A DNA stretch of 64,000 bases from Thermohalobaculum sp039030715 (GCA_039030715.1 JBCCDU010000001.1:71742-135741); one strand, 5' to 3'; counted from the first letter of the stretch, positions 18,819 through 28,269 are shown. Program-made: numbers and translations. Notes: generated by a model from the sequence alone, not told the origin.

Positions 18819-19403
18819 TCAGATGCTGTTCTGGCGCATGAAATCCAACAGGCCCTCGGGCCCGCCCTGGTCCAACACGCCGCGGAACTCGTCACGCTTC
18901 AGGATGAGGAAGCTGGTGCCCCCAACCATGACGTCGATCACCATATGGCCCCGGTCGCCCAGATCGCGGATCCGCCAGTCCACGGGCAGGTTCTTGCCAT
19001 TGGCGCGCGGGATGGCAGCGCGCACCAGGATATCCTTGCGCGCGGGCCGGGCCTCGATGATTTCCGGCTTTGCTTCCAGACCCTTGCCGAACTGATTGGC
19101 GTAGAGATTCGCCAGGAACCCGGGCAGCAGCGCGCGAAATTCGATCATCTGGTCGGCGGAAAAGCCGTCCTTCTCCGGATCGATCAGAAACCGCTCCCAG
19201 ATGTCGAAGGCGAAGGAGGATTGCAGCGCCGCGCGCAGCCGCTCCGCCCGCTCGTCCGCCCCGGCCTGGGCCGTCAGGGCGCCATGGGCATCCTCCACCA
19301 GCGTGTCGGCGACTTGCAGCGCCGCGCTCTCATCGGCGGCATGCACCGGCAACGCCAGGCCGATGGCCAGGGTGAGGATCGGGATGAGACGGCTTGCAGC
19401 CAT
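18819..19403 (-). CDS. hpnM: HpnM, MlaC/Ttg2D-like periplasmic lipid-binding protein
   Basis: A 194-residue exported protein with an N-terminal signal peptide (cleavage near ALPVHA-AD). It has the MlaC fold pattern, including FLANLYANQF and DWRIRDLGDRGHMVIDVMV. In hopanoid loci this family (HpnM) is thought to carry lipid between membranes. GGAG precedes the ATG at 19403. It lies 66 bases downstream of hpnN on the same strand and upstream of hpnH, suggesting an hpnN-hpnM-hpnH transcript. Confidence 0.85.
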   Translation of the reverse strand: MAASRLIPILTLAIGLALPVHAADESAALQVADTLVEDAHGALTAQAGADERAERLRAALQSSFAFDIWERFLIDPEKDGFSADQMIEFRALLPGFLANLYANQFGKGLEAKPEIIEARPARKDILVRAAIPRANGKNLPVDWRIRDLGDRGHMVIDVMVGGTSFLILKRDEFRGVLDQGGPEGLLDFMRQNSI

Positions 19404-19469
19404 GGGGCATCTCCATTGTACTAGGCCCGAAATACTGGTCCGGTGGACATGGTATGCCGCGCGGAACAT

Positions 19470-22019
19470 TCAACTCTTGCGGTGGATCATACGCGCAAGC
19501 GGGGGGGTCAGGGCAAAACACATTATCACGGTGGCGCAAAGCCCGATCGCCAGCAAAATGCCCATACTGGCCGTGCCGCGATGGTCTGAAAGGCCCAATG
19601 TGCCGAACGCCGCAATGGTGGTCAGGGCCGAATAGAACGCCGCCATCGGGGTTGCCGTGTCAAAAACCGACCCCTCCTCGCGCACCCGCAATGCCAGGTG
19701 GATGCCGGTATCCACACCGATGCCGATGATCAGGGGCAGGACAATGACATTTGCATAGTTGAATGGGATGTCCAGCAACACGCTTGCCGCCATGCAGACG
19801 GCCCCGGCCAGGGCCACCGGCAGAACGATGGCGGCGGTGCCCAGCAAGCTGCGCAGAGTGATCAAAGCCAGCAGCGAGGCACCAAGCCCGGCGATCAGCA
19901 CCGCCTGGATCATCGCTCGGGAAACCGTGGTGGTCGCTCCCTCGATCTGAGCGGGCGCGCCCGTCGCCTCGGCCATCTGGGCCTGCACGTCGAGCACGAA
20001 GGCCGAACGGGCAACCGCATCCCGGATATCGGCCTTGGGCAAGATCTCGACCAGATAACGCCCATCGGCCGAACTGTAGCGGCTGGCGAGCGGTGTGGGC
20101 AGCGATTGTTCCGTCACTTCATCCATTTGCAGCATGGCAGAGAGGCGGGCCTGCAACAGGGGAAAACTTGCGAACAGAGCCTGTTCTAGACCGGCTTTGG
20201 GCAGGGGATCGGCGGCGCTCGCATAAGCCGTCAGCGCCTCGGCCAGCGCCTGAGCGCCCGCCGACTTGGGGCCACCGGTCAGCGCCTCGGCCAGCCTTTC
20301 CGGCGTGATCTGACGGCTTTCGGTCAGATCCTCGGGGCTGCCCTCCGCCGCGTGCTGCAGCGAGGGCCAGGCGAGGTCGAGCAGGTCCAGCTTCTGCAGC
20401 TGATCCTGCGGCACCAGATCGCCCAGCCAGATTGCCGTATCGACGGTTTCCAGCCCCTGCAACGTCGAAGCAACTTGAGCCGCCTCCTGCGGCGACTGGG
20501 CCAAGACCGCGACACGCAGGGGCGAGAGGCCGGGCTGTGCAATCAGCCAGCCAAAGCTTTGTACCGAGCCGGCATCGGGATCGCGCAGGTTCATCGGATC
20601 GGCATCGAAACGCGCATCCACCGCCCACCAGCAGGCCATAACGCCCGCCAGGGCCAGCATCGGCGCGATGACACGCTTGCCCGGCACACCGCCCGCCCGC
20701 AAACGGCGCGGCCCCCGCGCCTGCCCCCGCGCGAGGCCGGGGCGCAGGGCCACCACGGCGGGAATCAGCGTGATGGACACGGCAAAGGCGATCAGCACCC
20801 CGATCCCGCCGATCAGGCCAAGCTGTGCCATGCCAACGAAATCCGTGGTCGTGAACGCCAGGAAAGCCAGCGCGGTAGAGCCTGCGGCCAGCAACAATGC
20901 GGGGCCGATGGAGCGCCCGGTTTCAGCGAGCGCAGGCCCCTGCCCCCGCGCGGCCTTCTCGTCCAGATGCGCCAGAAAATGGATCGCGAAATCGATCCCC
21001 AGTCCCACCATCAGCACAATGAAGGCAATCGAGATCAGGTTGAGCGACCCCACAGCCGCCGCGGCGAACCCGGTGGTCAGGATCAGAGTGGCAAGCAAGG
21101 CGCCCAGCCCCAGCAGCGCGCGCGCGACCGTGCCAAGCGCGAGCCAGAGTACCAGCGCCACGAAAACCAGCGAGAGGCCCAGCGACCAGAAGATCTTTGC
21201 GGTGACGCTGCGCAGTTCCTCGGCGCGCAAGGCCGGGTCGCCGGTAATCCCGATCTCGACCCCCGTTTGCGGTGCGATCCCGGCAATCACCGCCTCGATG
21301 GCGCGCAGAGCGGGCTTGGCAGGGTTCAGCAGCGTGTAGTCCAGCGAGGGCGAGATATTGATCACCCGCAGGACGGGGCCTTCCCCCTGCTCCCCGCTGA
21401 AGGCGGCGGACCAGCCGAAAGGCTCCGTGCGACCCGCGGCGGCGGCGTCCAGAACGCGGGCCGCTTCTGCATAGATCGTGTCCAGATCCTCGCTACGGTC
21501 GCCGCCTTCCGCCAGCCGCCGCGCCTGGTCGATGGCGCTCAGAAACCCGCCTAGGGTCTGGTCGGCGCGCAACCCCGCGATCAGATTCGCGGATTCGCTG
21601 ATCCGGGTCATCTGATCGCCGAACTCCTCGACACTGAGGTAGAGCATGCCGTTCTGCTGAAAGAAGGGATCGATTGCCGGGGCGAAGACGCTTTCGATAC
21701 CGGGCGCGTCCTGCAGTTTCTCGACAATCTCGGCTGTGGCCAGATCGGCCCGGTCGGCGTCAGGCGCGCGCACCACCACCAGCATGGCGGTTTTCTGGTC
21801 CGGGAACGCCTCGCGCAGTTCCAGCGCGCGCGACTGAAAAGGCAGATCCGGGCTCAACATCTTGCTGGAATCGGTATCGACACCCAGCCCGGTTGCGGCC
21901 CATATCGACGCGGCGATCGCCAAAGCATAAGCCCCCAGGACGATCCCCGGCGCCTCCGAAACCGCTGCCACCACCGCACCAACAAGCCGTGCCGCCGGCC
22001 CGGAATTCGTCTGCGCCAT
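19470..22019 (-). CDS. hpnN: Hopanoid transporter HpnN (RND/MMPL superfamily)
   Basis: An 849-residue inner-membrane RND-type permease: one N-terminal helix, a large periplasmic loop, a five-helix bundle with IAFIVLMVGLGIDFAIHFLAHL, a second periplasmic loop and a second bundle with NYANVIVLPLIIGIGVDTGIHL. Paired GxxxD motifs in the helices fit proton coupling. HpnN moves hopanoids to the outer membrane in Rhodopseudomonas palustris; location next to hpnM and hpnH supports the same role here. It is divergent from mlaA (171 bases between). Confidence 0.9.
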   Translation of the reverse strand: MAQTNSGPAARLVGAVVAAVSEAPGIVLGAYALAIAASIWAATGLGVDTDSSKMLSPDLPFQSRALELREAFPDQKTAMLVVVRAPDADRADLATAEIVEKLQDAPGIESVFAPAIDPFFQQNGMLYLSVEEFGDQMTRISESANLIAGLRADQTLGGFLSAIDQARRLAEGGDRSEDLDTIYAEAARVLDAAAAGRTEPFGWSAAFSGEQGEGPVLRVINISPSLDYTLLNPAKPALRAIEAVIAGIAPQTGVEIGITGDPALRAEELRSVTAKIFWSLGLSLVFVALVLWLALGTVARALLGLGALLATLILTTGFAAAAVGSLNLISIAFIVLMVGLGIDFAIHFLAHLDEKAARGQGPALAETGRSIGPALLLAAGSTALAFLAFTTTDFVGMAQLGLIGGIGVLIAFAVSITLIPAVVALRPGLARGQARGPRRLRAGGVPGKRVIAPMLALAGVMACWWAVDARFDADPMNLRDPDAGSVQSFGWLIAQPGLSPLRVAVLAQSPQEAAQVASTLQGLETVDTAIWLGDLVPQDQLQKLDLLDLAWPSLQHAAEGSPEDLTESRQITPERLAEALTGGPKSAGAQALAEALTAYASAADPLPKAGLEQALFASFPLLQARLSAMLQMDEVTEQSLPTPLASRYSSADGRYLVEILPKADIRDAVARSAFVLDVQAQMAEATGAPAQIEGATTTVSRAMIQAVLIAGLGASLLALITLRSLLGTAAIVLPVALAGAVCMAASVLLDIPFNYANVIVLPLIIGIGVDTGIHLALRVREEGSVFDTATPMAAFYSALTTIAAFGTLGLSDHRGTASMGILLAIGLCATVIMCFALTPPLARMIHRKS

Positions 22020-22190
22020 GCGTCACCTGCCCTTGACCTGCCATCACGATTCCCGCCAGCAGCCTTGTGACCCGCCGACTTTGACCTTAACCTATACGCA
22101 GCATTGCGTTTGCGATAGTGACAGCACGTTGCAACGACGGGTATATGGGATTTAGCCGTATGTTCGGTGTCCCTACAGGTGGAGCGAATA
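22020..22190. promoter_or_regulatory. Divergent promoter region of hpnN and mlaA
   Basis: This 171-base gap must hold the promoters for hpnN (leftward) and mlaA (rightward). The right part is AT-richer than the surroundings. No clear palindrome or sigma-70 pair could be assigned. GGAG at about 22181 is the mlaA ribosome binding site. Confidence 0.45.
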
Positions 22191-22958
22191 ATGAAGTCAA
22201 TCAGTGTGGCCAGGATTTTTGGTGGGCTGGCCATCGCAGCGACGTTGGGCGCGTGTTCGAGCCCCGGACCCGGCGCCCCGATCGCGGAACGTGATCCTTA
22301 CGAGAATACGAATCGCTTCTTCCACAATGCGAATATCAAACTGGACGAGAATGTTCTGCGCCCCGCGGCGCAAGGATATGACTTCATCACGCCAGAACTG
22401 TTTCAGCACATGCTGGGCAATGCCTATAGCCATATCAACACGGTCGGCGACTTCGCCAACTACGTGTTCCAGGGCGATGTCGATGCGGCGCTGGTTGCGC
22501 TTGGCCGCTTCACCGTCAACACGATTCTGGGCGCGGGCGGCTTGCTGGACCCCGCCACCGAATTCGATCTGCCGAAAGAGGACACCGATTTCGGCGTGAC
22601 GCTCGGCAAATACGGAACCGGCGAGGGCGCCTATCTGGTTCTTCCGCTTCTGGGCCCCTCGACCACCCGTGACGCGCTGGGCGGCGTGGTGGATCGTGGA
22701 TTGGACCCGCGTACCTATGTCGGGATCTTTGTCGACGGAACGGTGGTGGACATCGCGCTGCCCTCCAGTCAGGCGCTGGAGGTTGTGGATGCCCGCAGCC
22801 GCAATGCCGATCTGATCGACGATATTCTCTACAACAGCGCGGACAGCTATATCTCGCTGCGGTCGATCTATCTGCAACGGCGCGATGCGCTGATCCGGGG
22901 CGAAGATGGCGGAACCGATGCGCTGCCGGATATCTTCGACAGCGAAACCTCTAACTGA
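22191..22958 (+). CDS. mlaA: MlaA/VacJ family outer-membrane lipoprotein
   Basis: A 255-residue lipoprotein of the phospholipid-recycling MlaA family. The lipobox is LGAC near residue 22. RDPYENTNRFFHNAN and the region LLGPSTTRDALGGVVD are family hallmarks. MlaA sits in the outer membrane and passes lipid to the MlaC-type carrier; HpnM, encoded nearby, is such a carrier. The ATG at 22191 is preceded by GGAG. It is followed after 18 bases by ispA. Confidence 0.9.
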   Translation: MKSISVARIFGGLAIAATLGACSSPGPGAPIAERDPYENTNRFFHNANIKLDENVLRPAAQGYDFITPELFQHMLGNAYSHINTVGDFANYVFQGDVDAALVALGRFTVNTILGAGGLLDPATEFDLPKEDTDFGVTLGKYGTGEGAYLVLPLLGPSTTRDALGGVVDRGLDPRTYVGIFVDGTVVDIALPSSQALEVVDARSRNADLIDDILYNSADSYISLRSIYLQRRDALIRGEDGGTDALPDIFDSETSN

Positions 22959-22976
22959 TCCTCGGGGGCCTTCCAG

Positions 22977-23885
22977 ATGACGATTGAGAATGCCTTTGGC
23001 GCCGCGCTGAAGGCATCAGCCTCGCGTACGGAAGACGCGTTGGAGGATTGCCTGCCCCTGGCCGAGGGCTCGCCCGGCGAAGCGGAACTGATCAGCGCCA
23101 TGCGCTATGCGGTGATGGGGGGTGGCAAGCGGCTGCGCGCGTTCCTCTGCATGGAAGTCGCACGCCTTTTCAACGCGGAGGAGGAAGGGGCGGCCCGGGC
23201 CGCGGCCTCGGTCGAATGCCTCCACGCCTATTCCCTTGTCCATGACGATATGCCCTGTATGGATGACGACGACCTGCGCCGGGGCAAGCCCACGGTCCAC
23301 AAACGTTGGGACGAGGCGACGGCCGTGCTGGCGGGCGATGCGTTGCAGACCTCGGCATTCGAGATCCTGGCCGATCCGGCGACCCATGCCTCCGGCGATA
23401 TCCGCGCGCAGCTTTGTCTTCGCCTGGCGCAGGCCTCCGGCGCCCTGGGCATGGTGGGCGGTCAGGCGATCGATTTGGCGGCGGAGACCAGCGACGATCC
23501 GTTCGGGGCCGAGCAAGTGCGCAAACTGCAAGCGATGAAGACCGGTGCGCTGATCTCCTACGCTGCCGAGGCCGGGGCAATCCTGGGGTCCGCCGGGGCC
23601 GAAGATGTCGCCCGGATCCGCACCTATGCGGACGCGCTGGGCGAGGCTTTCCAGATCGCCGACGATCTGCTGGATGTCACCGGCACGGTCGAGGAAACCG
23701 GTAAAGCGGTCGGCAAGGATGCGGGTGCTGGCAAGGCGACCTTCGTCGACATTCTGGGGATCGAGGGCGCGCGCGGCCGGGCGGACGAGTTGATCGCCAA
23801 GGCGGAGGAAGCGCTCTCGCCCTATGGCGCACGGGCGGAATTGCTGGTGGAGGCTGCCCGCTTCGTGGTCAATCGCCGGTCCTGA
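22977..23885 (+). CDS. ispA: Farnesyl diphosphate synthase (geranyltranstransferase)
   Basis: A 302-residue trans-prenyl synthase. The first aspartate-rich motif (DDMPCMDDDD) covers residues 90-99, the second is DDLLD, and GKRLRAFLC is the diphosphate-binding segment. IspA makes the C15 precursor used twice by HpnD, so its position beside the hopanoid genes makes sense. It may also serve quinone and undecaprenyl synthesis. The upstream ribosome binding site is weak. Confidence 0.93.
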   Translation: MTIENAFGAALKASASRTEDALEDCLPLAEGSPGEAELISAMRYAVMGGGKRLRAFLCMEVARLFNAEEEGAARAAASVECLHAYSLVHDDMPCMDDDDLRRGKPTVHKRWDEATAVLAGDALQTSAFEILADPATHASGDIRAQLCLRLAQASGALGMVGGQAIDLAAETSDDPFGAEQVRKLQAMKTGALISYAAEAGAILGSAGAEDVARIRTYADALGEAFQIADDLLDVTGTVEETGKAVGKDAGAGKATFVDILGIEGARGRADELIAKAEEALSPYGARAELLVEAARFVVNRRS

Positions 23886-23888
23886 GGG

Positions 23889-24809
23889 TTACTCGCGCAG
23901 GAATGCGCCGAAGGCACGGGGGCCGTCGCCCACCTCGATCTCGCCGACGATCTCCAGCGTTAGCGTGTCGATCACACTCAGCGTGTTCGAGAACCAGTTG
24001 GCGACATAGACCCGCGTCCCGGCCCGGTTGGCGGCAATCCCCTCTGGATACTCGCCGGTGTCCAATGTCGCGATAACCTGGCCCGAACCGATATCGAACA
24101 CCGAAACACTGTCGCCATAGCTGTTGGTGACAAAACCGCGCCCAGACGCGAGCGCGACGGCATAGGGACGGTCGCCAACGGGGATGCTGCCAACCGTCTT
24201 GCCGGCCTGCAGATCGACAACGCTGACCGTGTTGGACGCGACATTTGCCGTGTAGGCCAGCCGACCCGCCGCATCCACGGTGACACCAAAGGGCCGCTCC
24301 CCCACGGGGATCGCCGCCGTTACACGCCAATCCACCAAATCGATCACCGACACCTGATGCTGGTCTCGATCCGCGCTCAGCAGATGCGCGCCGTCCGGCG
24401 TGACCGCGAGGCCGGAGGGGCTGTCGCCCACCCCGATCGATCTCGCAACCTCGCCATCGCGTAACTCGTAGATCCGATCCTCGTGCCAATCCGCGACATA
24501 GATGGCGGACCCATCCGGGTGGGCCGCGATACCCAACGGACCCATGCCAACGGGAATACGGCCAGCGACGTCGCGCGCGTTCGGGTCGATCAGGGTGACA
24601 TGCTTGCCTTCTGGACTGGTGACATAGATCAGGCCATCCGGTGCCGCGACCACGCCCGCCGGCTTGCCACCGATGGGCAAGGTCGCCAGGACCGCGCCAC
24701 TCTCCAGATCCACGATCGAGAGGTCGTCGCTGCCCTGGTTGGTGACATAGGCCTCGCCGGCGAACCCGATGCTTGCCGTCAGCGCGAGCGCGACGGCAAG
24801 ACGGATCAA
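23889..24809 (-). CDS. Secreted YVTN-type beta-propeller protein (PQQ-locus associated)
   Basis: A 306-residue protein with a short signal peptide and seven repeats of the YVTN kind (GEAYVTNQGSDDLSIVD, LIYVTSPEGKHVTLID, RVYVANWFSNTLSVID). The start is TTG at 24809: GGAGG lies seven bases upstream, and the TTGA overlaps the stop of the preceding SRPBCC gene. Longer readings into that gene would destroy the signal peptide. It resembles the propeller proteins next to PQQ alcohol dehydrogenases. The biochemical role is unknown; a periplasmic scaffold or cofactor/metal handling are possible. Confidence 0.72.
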   Translation of the reverse strand: MIRLAVALALTASIGFAGEAYVTNQGSDDLSIVDLESGAVLATLPIGGKPAGVVAAPDGLIYVTSPEGKHVTLIDPNARDVAGRIPVGMGPLGIAAHPDGSAIYVADWHEDRIYELRDGEVARSIGVGDSPSGLAVTPDGAHLLSADRDQHQVSVIDLVDWRVTAAIPVGERPFGVTVDAAGRLAYTANVASNTVSVVDLQAGKTVGSIPVGDRPYAVALASGRGFVTNSYGDSVSVFDIGSGQVIATLDTGEYPEGIAANRAGTRVYVANWFSNTLSVIDTLTLEIVGEIEVGDGPRAFGAFLRE

Positions 24810-25345
24810 TTTCCGGCCTCCATTTCCGCCTTCAACGCATCCAGGCCAGTCCGATACACCCCCTTCACCGCCTTCACCGCAGCTTCGTCGTTCAGTTCGG
24901 GCGGTGGGCCGTTGTTCGGGTCGCCGCGATAAAACGCGCCGCGCCACTCGACCAGAGAGCCACCGTTCGCACCGTCCTTCACCGTCAGATGCGAGGAATA
25001 ATTGGTCACCGGCAGCACCTCCACCTCGACGGCCGTGATGCGATAGGAGTAGCTGCGTTTCTCGTCCGAAAACTTGTAGAGCACCTCATCGATGATCGGC
25101 CCGTCCTCGGCGCCCAGATTCAGACGGCGGGTGGCATCGATCGCGTTGCCGCCCTGCCCCGTGGTTTTTGCGACGGCGGGATGCCAGCTCATGTCGTCGA
25201 ACTTGCCGACCCGCTCCCACACCTTGGCGGGCGGCGCATCGATTTCGACGGTGACCGTGACCTTCTGGCGGGTGGGGCCGTGCGCCTCCGCCAGCACTGG
25301 CACCGTGGCGAGCGCGAGGCCCGCAAGCAATCCAAGCAGTTTCAT
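24806..25345 (-). CDS. MxaD-like SRPBCC protein with signal peptide
   Basis: A 179-residue periplasmic protein: signal peptide (about residues 1-21) and a START/SRPBCC lipid- or ligand-binding domain (VEIDAPPAKVWERVGKFDDMSWHPAV). It resembles MxaD of methanol-oxidation loci, which is thought to help electron flow from methanol dehydrogenase to its cytochrome. A shorter paralogue without a signal peptide is at 41807-42208. It overlaps the TTG start of the following beta-propeller gene. Confidence 0.72.
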   Translation of the reverse strand: MKLLGLLAGLALATVPVLAEAHGPTRQKVTVTVEIDAPPAKVWERVGKFDDMSWHPAVAKTTGQGGNAIDATRRLNLGAEDGPIIDEVLYKFSDEKRSYSYRITAVEVEVLPVTNYSSHLTVKDGANGGSLVEWRGAFYRGDPNNGPPPELNDEAAVKAVKGVYRTGLDALKAEMEAGN

Positions 25346-25381
25346 CGAGATCCTCCCATCAGTTTTTGGCCCGGAACTGCA

Positions 25382-26083
25382 TTACTCGGCAGCACGGGCG
25401 GGGTCAGAAAACCATGCGCGATACAGGGCTTCAACGTCTTCGGTGTTGCGCCTCTCCTCGCGGTCGAGTGGCGAGCGGCGGTCGCGCAGCATCCTTGCGG
25501 GGGTATCCCCGATCTCCAGCACCCGGTCGGCCAGCGCCAATGCCTCGCGCCGGTCATGGGTTGTGATCAGGGCGGTGGCCCCGCTCTCAGCCAGTAGACC
25601 CCGGATCAGCCCGCGCATCACGCCCACATTCTCGGCGTCCAGCGAGACCAGCGGCTCGTCCATCAGCACCAGGCTGGGGCGCATTGCCAGGGCACGGGCG
25701 AGTGCCGCGCGGCGCTGCATGCCGAGGGAGACTTTCTCCGGGTGCTGATCCGCCGCCTCTGCCAGCCCCACCGCGTTCAGCAACTCGCGCGCGCGAGCCA
25801 TGCCGCCCGAACCGGGGATCAGCGCGATGTTCTGCGCCAGGCTGCGCCAGGGCAGCAGGCGCGGGTTCTGGAACACCACGGCGAGCGCACCCTCGGGCCG
25901 TTCGATCCGTCCCGCGAAGTCGGTATCAAGACCGGCGATCAGGCTCAGCAGCGTGGTCTTGCCACAACCTGAGGGGCCGAGCAGCGCTGCGACCTCCCCC
26001 TCAGCAAGGTCGAAGCGCAGATCGCGCAGCACCGGGGCGCCTTCGAACGCTTTCTCGGCGATCTCGACGCCAAGCACGCTCAC
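25382..26083 (-). CDS. ABC transporter ATP-binding protein, SsuB/TauB-like
   Basis: A 233-residue ATPase with Walker A GPSGCGKTT, signature-like VSLGMQRRAALARAL (a changed LSGGQ), Walker B LVLMDEPL and switch His in TTHDRR. It energises the permease and binding protein encoded just upstream. The GTG start at 26083 overlaps the permease stop (GTGA); an ATG at 26113 would overlap by 34 bases. The transporter resembles nitrate/sulfonate/taurine importers, but its place in a PQQ/methanol locus suggests a specialised substrate. Confidence 0.82.
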   Translation of the reverse strand: MSVLGVEIAEKAFEGAPVLRDLRFDLAEGEVAALLGPSGCGKTTLLSLIAGLDTDFAGRIERPEGALAVVFQNPRLLPWRSLAQNIALIPGSGGMARARELLNAVGLAEAADQHPEKVSLGMQRRAALARALAMRPSLVLMDEPLVSLDAENVGVMRGLIRGLLAESGATALITTHDRREALALADRVLEIGDTPARMLRDRRSPLDREERRNTEDVEALYRAWFSDPARAAE

Positions 26084-26829
26084 CGGCGCCACCGGTTGGC
26101 ATGACGCTCCCATGGTGCGATCACGCCATATTCGATGATCTGAACCACCAGGATGAAACCGAACGCATAGGCGAGGATCGCCGCTACATCAAATTCCTGA
26201 AAATAGAGGCCGAGTTGGAAGCCGACCCCGTTTGAGCGGCCAAGAAGCTCGACCACAAGCACGATCTTCCAAACCAGCGCCAGTCCATTGCGCGCCGCGA
26301 CGGCAAAATAGGGTGCGAGCTGTGGCAGTACCACATGACGCATCCGCTGCTGCCACGGCAGGCGATAGACATGGGCCATCTCGTCCAAGTCGCGGCTGAG
26401 CTGGCGTGCGCCCTCGCGCAGGGTCACGGCGACATTGGGGATCTTGTTGATGGCCACCGCGGTGATCGCCGCGACCTCGGTCAATCCAAACCAGACATAG
26501 CAGAGGATCATCGTCACCAGCGCCGGAAGGTTCAGAAACAGGCTGAGCCACCCGCCAAAGAGCTGATCAGCCCGGCCCGAGCGACCCAGCGCCAGCCCAA
26601 TGGCCGACCCGATCGCCATGGCCAGCGTGAACGCCGCCAGTACGCGCAGCAGTGTTGCGCCCAGATGTATCCAGTAGCCTTGCGAGGCTTCTCGCAGAAA
26701 CGCCTGCCAGACCGTCAGGGGATCGGGCAGCACCGGCGAGGCGATGAGCAAGGCCGCGCCAGTCCAAACCAGCGCCAGGCCACCCAGCGAGAGAACGGGC
26801 CAGAGCGCGCGCGAAAGCGGGCTATCCAT
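26080..26829 (-). CDS. ABC transporter permease, SsuC/TauC-like
   Basis: A 249-residue permease with about six membrane helices. The cytoplasmic EAA-type loop is visible as REGARQLSRDLDEMAHVYRL. The start at 26829 overlaps the binding-protein gene by eight bases. Together with its neighbours it makes a complete importer. The substrate is unknown. Confidence 0.83.
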   Translation of the reverse strand: MDSPLSRALWPVLSLGGLALVWTGAALLIASPVLPDPLTVWQAFLREASQGYWIHLGATLLRVLAAFTLAMAIGSAIGLALGRSGRADQLFGGWLSLFLNLPALVTMILCYVWFGLTEVAAITAVAINKIPNVAVTLREGARQLSRDLDEMAHVYRLPWQQRMRHVVLPQLAPYFAVAARNGLALVWKIVLVVELLGRSNGVGFQLGLYFQEFDVAAILAYAFGFILVVQIIEYGVIAPWERHANRWRR

Positions 26830-27778
26830 CGCCAACCGGGAAGACGCCACGGTCGAAGGGGCCGGACTTGTCCCGGAAAGCCGCCCCCCCGACCTCGCGC
26901 ATTACATCGTGCAAGCGCTTCGATGCCTCGGTATCCGCCAGGGTCCAGTCGGCCTGGATGCCAGCGCGGTAGGCCTGGCGCAGCTCCACAAACTCGGCCT
27001 CGGTCTTCGCGCGCATCAGCGGGCGCAGGCGGTCCCACTCCGCATCAGAGGATTGCAGCATCTCACCGGCCGCACGAACCGCACGCCGGAAAGCGGCGAT
27101 CAGCGCCGCGTCGCTGCGCGCGCCATCCCACAGGAAGCCGACCAAAGCGGGCACGGGTTTGATACCCAGCGCTTCCACGGCCTCGGTCACGCCGATCACC
27201 CGCTGCGCGCCGCCCGCTTCCAACCGGGCCGCATAGTGCCAATAGATCGAAACCGCCGAGACCCCGCCGATGGTCAACTGGCGGCTCATCAGAGGCGGCG
27301 CGCCGAACAGCGCCTGGGTCTCCTCCGCCAGCGCAAAGCCGCAATCCCGGGCGACCAGCGCCTGCAGGATCAGCCAACTTTTGTCCACCGGACCGCCGAC
27401 CACCCCCACCGATTGCCCACGCAGATCGCAGAGCGTCTCTGGACCCCCGGCGCCCGCGATCAGGGCGCCCAGGGCGCGCGAGTAGGGAAAGAAGCGGTAA
27501 TCCGAGCCCAGTCCCCGATGGCGCATGGCCCAGACCCAGTCCGAGACGATCAGATCCACATCGCCCGCCTGAAACGCGATGGTGGTGGCGGAACGCCCGG
27601 CTAGCGGCACAACCTCCAGCCGGAAACCCTCGGCCCGGTCCAGACCGTTGGCCTTGATCGTGTCGACCAGCCAGTTGACGGTACCGAATTTGAGCACCGC
27701 AATCCGCAGCTCCGGCGTCTCCGCCCTGGCGAGGCCAGTCGCAAGAATCAGGGCACAGGCGAGGAAGATGGCACGCAT
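26822..27778 (-). CDS. ABC transporter substrate-binding protein, NrtA/SsuA-like
   Basis: A 318-residue periplasmic binding protein with a signal peptide (about residues 1-20) and the pattern of the NMT1/SsuA group (LKFGTVNWLVDTIKANGLD, FQAGDVDLIVSDWVW, DLRGQSVGVVGGPVDKSW). Its ATG shares one base with the stop of the upstream DUF gene (TGATG). Similar genes occur beside quinoprotein alcohol dehydrogenases. Uptake of a pathway-related small molecule is inferred only. Confidence 0.8.
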   Translation of the reverse strand: MRAIFLACALILATGLARAETPELRIAVLKFGTVNWLVDTIKANGLDRAEGFRLEVVPLAGRSATTIAFQAGDVDLIVSDWVWAMRHRGLGSDYRFFPYSRALGALIAGAGGPETLCDLRGQSVGVVGGPVDKSWLILQALVARDCGFALAEETQALFGAPPLMSRQLTIGGVSAVSIYWHYAARLEAGGAQRVIGVTEAVEALGIKPVPALVGFLWDGARSDAALIAAFRRAVRAAGEMLQSSDAEWDRLRPLMRAKTEAEFVELRQAYRAGIQADWTLADTEASKRLHDVMREVGGAAFRDKSGPFDRGVFPVGDG

Positions 27779-28269
27779 CACTCGTTCAACAGCCTGTTCT
27801 TGAGAATCCAGTTTACAGTGCGCAGCCAGATCGCGTCATTGTTCCCGCGCATATCCGCCGACCCGCCGGCAACCAGCGCGCCCGTCTTCGCATCGCGGAT
27901 ATAAATCGACATGCCCAGGATCAGGTTCGAGGTTTTCTGAACCTCCCCCGTGATCGCGACATCGGCTCCAAGCTCGTTGGCCAGGTCGGTATCGCAGCCA
28001 TTGCAGTTGGACATATTCGAATAGATCCGGGTCTTGGGCTCGACCGGGTCGATATCGACCAGTTGGTACTTGCCGGAGCTTTCCAGCCCCTCGACCAAAC
28101 GCGCCTCGACCATCTGCATCCGGGCCTGTTCCTCCTCGGATGTCTCGCTCAGCGTCGTATTGATGAACAGCAGGCCGAAAAAAGCCGCTGTCTTCGGTTC
28201 GGCCATACCAGGCGAGGCGCCAAGCCCGATCACCAAAACGGCCGAGAGCAGAGATAGACGCGAAAGCAT
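27778..28269 (-). CDS. Secreted DUF2380/DUF3280-like protein
   Basis: A 163-residue exported protein of unknown function with a signal peptide (about residues 1-22). It has a conserved-looking pair of cysteines (SNCNGCDTD) and a late alternating strand region (LILGMSIYIRDAKTGALVAG). The family assignment is from memory and is tentative. It is the first gene of a five- or six-gene leftward run ending at 23889, divergent from a PQQ-locus binding protein. Confidence 0.6.
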   Translation of the reverse strand: MLSRLSLLSAVLVIGLGASPGMAEPKTAAFFGLLFINTTLSETSEEEQARMQMVEARLVEGLESSGKYQLVDIDPVEPKTRIYSNMSNCNGCDTDLANELGADVAITGEVQKTSNLILGMSIYIRDAKTGALVAGGSADMRGNNDAIWLRTVNWILKNRLLNE

